From: JBGCEZ01 sp045106735
Lineage (GTDB): Bacteria; Planctomycetota; Phycisphaerae; Phycisphaerales; SM1A02
Direction: 5' to 3'
Length of the DNA stretch: 64,000 bases
Assembly: GCA_045106735.1 (NCBI GenBank)
Contig: JBGCEZ010000023.1
Span: 1 to 64,000 of the forward strand
Shown: positions 59,731 through 64,000 of the stretch, piece by piece
Layout: each line of letters starts with the position of its first letter
Position numbering within the stretch: position 1 is the stretch's first letter
Notes under the pieces: model-generated
Told to the model about the DNA's origin: nothing
Database searches by the model: none
The model's input: the letters and a program-made list of their open reading frames with translations, nothing else
Made by a program: the position numbers and the translations under genes

Positions 59731-59904
59731 GGCGAAAGTTCCCGGGTTCTGGAGGGACGCGGCGACGGGCGGCTGCCTTGAAGCGTACGCCCCGGACGTG
59801 GCCGGCGCCGCGGCCCTGCGGTATCCTCGGCCGATTCCCAGACCGACATGACGGGCCGCCGCGTTCGCCCGGTCCGTCCCCCGGTCGCCGCCTGGATCGC
59901 CCCC

Positions 59905-61080
59905 ATGGATGCCCTGAGCTACGACCCCCGTTCCGCCCTGGTGATCGCGGGGATTCCCCAGACGAATCGCTCGCTGATGCACGCGATCCGCTTCGAGGTT
60001 GGCGATCCGGCCGCGTTGGTCCAGGTGCCATCGAATACCGGACGCCGCCGCATCCTGATCGTGCGCGACATCGAGATGGAGCGGGCGACCAAGCACGCCA
60101 AAGCGGACATCGTCCGGTGCCCGGCCGACTACGCCCCGCCGGAGGGATTGTCGGGCGACCGGGAGACCGCGACCGCACAGGCCGTCGCCGGCTGCCTCGT
60201 TCAGTCGGGGGTCAAGCAGGCCGTGGGCCACCGATCGTTGCCTTTGATCTACGCCGACCACATCCGCTCGGCGGGCATCGAACTGATCTGCGAACCCGAC
60301 ATGGGCGTACGCGAACGTCGGATGAAGGACGAGATTGAGATCACGGCCCTCCGCCGAGCCCAGCACATCACCGAAGAAGCCATGCTTCTGGCGTGCCGCT
60401 TGGTCGCCAATGCCGACGTCGACCGCGACGGCACCCTGATGGTCGGCGACGAGGTCCTGACCAGCGAGCGAGTCCGCACCGAGATCGACACGTTCCTGCT
60501 GCGGCGCGGGTTCGACTCGGGCGGCCCCATCGTGGCCGGCGGATTGGACGGCAGTGATTGCCACGCCCACGGCTCGGGACCGCTGCGCACCGGCGAACCG
60601 GTCATCATCGACATCTTCCCGCGCGATCGGCAAACGGGATACCACGGCGACTGCACACGGACCGTGGTGCACGGCGAAGTCCCAGAACTCGTGCGCGACA
60701 TGCACGCGGCGGTGGTGTCGGCCAAGAAGAAGGCAACGGCGGCGGTCCGCGCCGGCGTCACCGGCGAAGCGGTGCACGCGGCCACGGTCGCGGAAATCGA
60801 GGCGGCGGGATTCGCGGTCGGCCTTCCTGGCCCCAACGCTCCGGCGACCCGCGTGGCGATCACCCACGGCACCGGGCACGGCATCGGACTTGAAGTGCAC
60901 GAACCCCCGCTGCTTGACCGCGCTGGCCCGCCGCTGCTGGTGGGCGATGCCCTGACCATTGAGCCCGGGCTGTACGGCCCATCGGTCGGCGGCATCCGCG
61001 TGGAGGACATGGTCGTGGTGACCGAAGACGGCTGCATCAGCCTGAACTCGCTGCCGGAAGGACTTGATTGGCGCGAGTGA
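59905..61080 (+). CDS. M24 family metallopeptidase (Xaa-Pro type)
   Basis: 391 residues from the ATG at 59905 (410 from an ATG at 59848). The creatinase-like N-terminal domain is followed by the pita-bread catalytic domain. Metal ligands are visible: PVIIDIFPRDRQTGYHGDCT (Asp residues), THGTGHGIGLEVHEPP (His), and LTIEPGLYGPS and GIRVEDMVVV (Glu). Substrate probably short peptides with proline. Either start gives the same domain. It is divergent from the stress protein gene. Confidence 0.9.
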   Translation: MDALSYDPRSALVIAGIPQTNRSLMHAIRFEVGDPAALVQVPSNTGRRRILIVRDIEMERATKHAKADIVRCPADYAPPEGLSGDRETATAQAVAGCLVQSGVKQAVGHRSLPLIYADHIRSAGIELICEPDMGVRERRMKDEIEITALRRAQHITEEAMLLACRLVANADVDRDGTLMVGDEVLTSERVRTEIDTFLLRRGFDSGGPIVAGGLDGSDCHAHGSGPLRTGEPVIIDIFPRDRQTGYHGDCTRTVVHGEVPELVRDMHAAVVSAKKKATAAVRAGVTGEAVHAATVAEIEAAGFAVGLPGPNAPATRVAITHGTGHGIGLEVHEPPLLDRAGPPLLVGDALTIEPGLYGPSVGGIRVEDMVVVTEDGCISLNSLPEGLDWRE

Positions 61081-61310
61081 GGCCCCCGGTCGCTCGCTGA
61101 AACGGCGACCACGAGGGGCCGCGCGGCGAACCCGCGGCGGCGGTTGAGATGCGGGGCACTCGCCATTGGAGCTGTCGGCGTGTCCGACGGCAGATCCGCG
61201 CGCCGGCGAATCGATCGCGTGGCCACGCCGGCCGCCCGCTCATGTCCACGTGCGTTCGGTCCCCTCCGGACGCGCGGAACCAGGCTGAAGCCCGCTCCAC
61301 CTGGCGCGCC

Positions 61311-61775
61311 CTACGGCGCGTCGAGCGATCGGGCGAAGCGTTCGACGAGGGCGCCGTCTGCCCGGCGCATCGCCTTGAGCATCGTTCCGGCCATCAGCCG
61401 GCCGAGGAAGCTGACCGGCTCCACGCGGGCCTCGTGGACCACCACCGAGTGATCCTCACCGGCGCCCGAGGCGGCCACGGTGAACCGGTATGTCGCCCGG
61501 ACCCCCATCCCCGTACTTGCGTGGGTGATGGCCCAGGGCCCGTCGCCCTCACCGCTGAGTTCCACCACCTCGATCACCGCCGAGACTTCCCGCGACCCCA
61601 AGCGGCGGACCTCCCGATAGGTCGACCCCACTCGGAGCGGCCCCTCGTCCAGGCGTTCGACCCGTTGCACCGCGTCCATCCAATCGCTGGCCCGTTCAAC
61701 GCGGGTCAGGGCGGCGAAGACGGCTTCCTTGGGACGAGGCACCTCGACGGAGTGACGGAAGGAACGATCGGGCAT
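61311..61775 (-). CDS. SRPBCC/START-like protein
   Basis: 154 residues, polyketide cyclase/SRPBCC fold by eye: an N-terminal strand HSVEVPRPKEAVFAALTRVE, then WMDAVQRVERLDEGPLRVGS, and a C-terminal helix GRLMAGTMLKAMRRADGALV. These domains bind hydrophobic ligands; the ligand here is unknown. The ATG at 61775 (MPDRSFRHS) suits the fold start. It is convergent with the M24 gene. Confidence 0.72.
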   Translation of the reverse strand: MPDRSFRHSVEVPRPKEAVFAALTRVERASDWMDAVQRVERLDEGPLRVGSTYREVRRLGSREVSAVIEVVELSGEGDGPWAITHASTGMGVRATYRFTVAASGAGEDHSVVVHEARVEPVSFLGRLMAGTMLKAMRRADGALVERFARSLDAP

Positions 61776-62136
61776 CGGACGGACTTGCTCCGGGGTGCAG
61801 GGCAGAGGAACTCGGCAATCGGGACCAGCGACCAGCGGTACCACCGCCTCCCGGCCGATTCCGACGCCCAGCGGGCGACCCGAGAAACGTAGCAATCGGC
61901 GCTATTGATTCGTCGAGGGTCATGGATGCGTTGCACGGATTGATGAGCGATCATCTGGTTTCGCACATCGGGCCCCCTGAAGACCGCCGCGGACGTCCGA
62001 GAATGCGCGAACGGAGCCGGGCGGCCACGATCATCGAGGGGGGACCGCAATTCCGTCCGAAGTGCTGACACGTCCCGGGTCCCAAGCGCATCCTGTAAGT
62101 GACCGTCCGCCCCCGCGGCGTGCCGCCCTGCCCTTC
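61776..62136. other. Divergent intergenic region (SRPBCC / sigma factor)
   Basis: 361 bases between divergent starts. No repeats or clear promoters were seen. If the sigma factor instead starts at 62062, the gap is shorter. Confidence 0.35.
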
Positions 62137-62946
62137 ATGCATCCCCAAACGTCTGCAGCCTCGGCCTCTGGTCCCTCCGTCGACTCCGGCGCTGAGTCCA
62201 GGCCGGCTGCGCCGATCACCGCCGCAAACCGGCCACTGACGGTGACCGAGTTCGAGGCTGGAGGAAGCACCCTCCGATCGCAGGAACCGGACGCGGCCTC
62301 GGCCACGCCACCGGCGCCCCTCTCGCGGGCGGCGATCGAGCGGATCTGGACCCGCAATCGGCGCTGGGTCGCGGCCATTCTGATCGCCCACAAGCCCTCG
62401 GACAGTGACGTCGACGATCTGCTGCAGGAGGTAGCCATGGCCCTCGTGGCGAAAGGACACACGATTCGCGACGAAGCGGCGGCCCGCGGCTGGCTGCGGA
62501 CCGTGGCGATCAACGCCGCCCGCCTGGCCGGCCGGCACCGAACCCGTCGGCGTCTGGATCGCCGCGTCTCGCTGGACCACGTGGACCCCGGCGGGCTCAC
62601 CCCGAACCGGCGAGCGACCGACCGGGCGACCGACGCGCTGACCGGCCCCGGCGCGGGCCCCGATCGCTCCTCCCGGCGAAACACCGCTGCCCCGGCCGCC
62701 GGCTCGCTCGTGACCCACGACGATCCCGGAGCGACCGCCGCGGTGCGCGAGATCCACCAACGCCTGACCGCCCTGCCGGAAATCTACCGCGAGCCGCTCA
62801 TGCTGCGGGCCGTCCGGGGATTGCCGTCTTCCGTCATCGGCGAGGTCCTGGGCCTTTCCGAAGCGGCGGTCAACACCCGCCTCGCCCGGGCCCGGCGCTT
62901 GCTCCGCGAGACCATCGATCCACCGCCTGACCCCGACGACGACTGA
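62137..62946 (+). CDS. ECF-type RNA polymerase sigma factor
   Basis: 269 residues. Region 2 is at about 75-145 (ERIWTRNRRWVAAILIAHKP, DVDDLLQEVAMALVA, WLRTVAINAARLAGRHR) and region 4 near the C-terminus (LPEIYREPLMLRAVRGLPSS, then SEAAVNTRLARARRLL). No region 1 or 3, so it is extracytoplasmic-function type. The first 65 residues are disordered; an ATG at 62062 would add 25 more. A linker of about 50 residues joins the two regions. The gene downstream, 39 bases later, encodes a membrane protein likely to be its anti-sigma factor. Confidence 0.9.
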   Translation: MHPQTSAASASGPSVDSGAESRPAAPITAANRPLTVTEFEAGGSTLRSQEPDAASATPPAPLSRAAIERIWTRNRRWVAAILIAHKPSDSDVDDLLQEVAMALVAKGHTIRDEAAARGWLRTVAINAARLAGRHRTRRRLDRRVSLDHVDPGGLTPNRRATDRATDALTGPGAGPDRSSRRNTAAPAAGSLVTHDDPGATAAVREIHQRLTALPEIYREPLMLRAVRGLPSSVIGEVLGLSEAAVNTRLARARRLLRETIDPPPDPDDD

Positions 62947-62985
62947 ACCGCCGAGCCTCGCCCGCACCGCCCCCTCCGTCGACCG

Positions 62986-63861
62986 ATGACTGAAAGCCGA
63001 CCCATGACCGATTCCGCCCAACGCCGCACGCCGACGACCACGCCAACTGTGGACGGTGGCCACGACGCCCTGATCGACCGCATCGCCTCAGGTGATCTGA
63101 CCGGCGCGACGTGGTCTCGCTGGGCGAACGCGGCCGGCGATGATTCGGCTGCCTGGCGTTCCATGGCCGAATGCTTGCGGGATCAGCTCGCCTTGATCGA
63201 TCTGGCCCAGGTTGGTGCCGGCGCGGCGAACGCGGCCGGCCTGCCCGCCGTGACCGCCGCCCAGGCCGCCGACACGTTCGACGCGGCATCGCTCGAAGCG
63301 CTGCTCGCCCCCACGGCCGACGCCACGGACGCCATCACCGCCGGTCCCCTTGCTTCCCCCGCCGCCATGCCCAACGTGCGAGCCGTGGCCCACGACGCGG
63401 CCTCCGAGCCGGCCATGCGTTTCCCTGCCCCCCGCTCGACCGGCGCCCGGGCCCGCGGCGCCGCGGGCTGGCTCGTCGCGGCCATGCTGCTGCTCTCGCT
63501 CATCGTTTCCGCCCCGTTGCGCTCCGGCACGGCCCCGAGCGTCGGCCCCGTCGCCGGCGACCCCTCGGCGACGCCAACCCCGACCGAGGCCGTGCAGACC
63601 GCTGGCCTGACCGCCGATGACGCCCTGTCGCTCTACCTCGACCGAGGCCGAGCCGAAGGCCGCGTCGTGCGCGAGTCGCCCACCCAAGTGCTCATTTCGT
63701 CGCGTCCCTCGGCCGACGGCAAGGGCCTGGAAGTGACGTACGTCCGGCAGATTCTCGAGCGGATGGTCGTGCCCGAGATGTACACCAATGCTGGCCGGAA
63801 CGAAGACGGCGGCGTCCGTCTCGCCCGGCTCGAGGCCCGTCGCCCTCAACCCCCGATGTGA
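62986..63861 (+). CDS. Probable anti-sigma factor membrane protein
   Basis: 291 residues. The N-terminal 140 residues are helical and Ala/Asp-rich (DALIDRIASGDLTGATWSRW, then AWRSMAECLRDQLALIDLAQ), resembling anti-sigma N-domains but without the zinc HxxxCxxC motif. One transmembrane helix is at about 163-183 (AAGWLVAAMLLLSLIVSAPL), and the C-terminal part is a mixed alpha/beta region (PTQVLISSRPSADGKGLEVT, then QILERMVVPEMYT). The call rests on the adjacent sigma factor and this layout. Start could be the Met seven codons in. Confidence 0.68.
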   Translation: MTESRPMTDSAQRRTPTTTPTVDGGHDALIDRIASGDLTGATWSRWANAAGDDSAAWRSMAECLRDQLALIDLAQVGAGAANAAGLPAVTAAQAADTFDAASLEALLAPTADATDAITAGPLASPAAMPNVRAVAHDAASEPAMRFPAPRSTGARARGAAGWLVAAMLLLSLIVSAPLRSGTAPSVGPVAGDPSATPTPTEAVQTAGLTADDALSLYLDRGRAEGRVVRESPTQVLISSRPSADGKGLEVTYVRQILERMVVPEMYTNAGRNEDGGVRLARLEARRPQPPM

Positions 63862-64000
63862 ATCCGCCACCAGCCACGGTTTTCGGCGTTTTCCGCGACG
63901 AGAACCCGCCTGGCGCGCATCCACATGACCACTCCGCCGTGCCTTCGGGCCGCCGGACGCATCCCGACTTCTTTCGCGGGCTCGGCGCACCGCTCCCGTC
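63862..64000. other. Window end, no supported gene
   Basis: 139 bases. An ATG at 63925 opens a frame that runs off the end of the window (MTTPPCLRAAGRIP), but 25 codons are too few to judge it. Confidence 0.3.

Overview
The window is a chromosomal stretch of a very GC-rich bacterium. The best guess is a planctomycete of the class Phycisphaerae. Pointers are a PEP-CTERM-like tail of the PAPG type, a secreted protein mixing lamin-tail modules, calcium-binding DGDG repeats and dockerin-like repeats, a CRTAC1/ASPIC-UnbV lipoprotein paired with a TPR lipoprotein, a DUF1573 protein and a Minf_1886-like protein. This is inference from gene content; there is no rRNA here. I see no insertion sequence, prophage or CRISPR array. 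Because of the base composition, nearly every gene carries long open frames on the other strand, and these are not annotated.

Layout. 0.2-8.1 kb: a TPR protein, a HEAT-like exported protein, then the leftward genes mnmA, a PaaY-like hexapeptide protein and a PaaN-like aldehyde dehydrogenase. 8.5-16.9 kb: a rightward chemosensory cluster (cheA, cheW, cheR, cheD, HDOD protein, CheY-like, CheX-like, cheB), mostly joined by 1-13 base overlaps. 17.2-23 kb: leftward cysteine desulfurase, LplT-like MFS transporter, tRNA-Leu(CAG) and recA. 23.6-31.2 kb: an HTH-TPR regulator with a small PEP-CTERM-like protein, a metallophosphoesterase, a YgfZ/GcvT-like protein with a small membrane protein, an M42 peptidase, a DinB-like protein and a YidD-like protein. 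31.4-37.3 kb: miaA, topA and ffh. 37.4-42.5 kb: AI-2E-type permease, Minf_1886-like protein, amidohydrolase and an OmpA lipoprotein. 42.9-51.8 kb: envelope and secreted proteins. 51.8-58.6 kb: a complete four-gene ligase-associated DNA-repair operon. 58.8-63.9 kb: a universal stress protein, an M24 peptidase, an SRPBCC protein, and an ECF sigma factor with a probable anti-sigma factor.

The strongest theme beyond the genes is repeat-driven expansion. Inside genes, tandem arrays have units of 6, 9, 12, 15 or 18 bp and add disordered tails or inserts to housekeeping proteins (RecA, TopA, MiaA, the Lhr-type helicase, the ligase-associated exonuclease, the MFS transporter, the YgfZ-like protein, the permease). 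Outside genes, units of 4, 10, 13, 14 and 40 bp appear alongside 6, 9 and 12 bp ones, often near gene 3' ends. Three unrelated proteins end in similar Ala/Asp/Asn/Glu-rich tails.

Functional links: MnmA (tRNA 2-thiolation), MiaA, the cysteine desulfurase and tRNA-Leu touch tRNA maturation. The exonuclease, ligase, helicase and phosphoesterase act together in DNA repair, and RecA and TopA lie nearby but in separate units. The che cluster has a CheD/CheX/CheB adaptation module but no receptor or flagellar gene in view.
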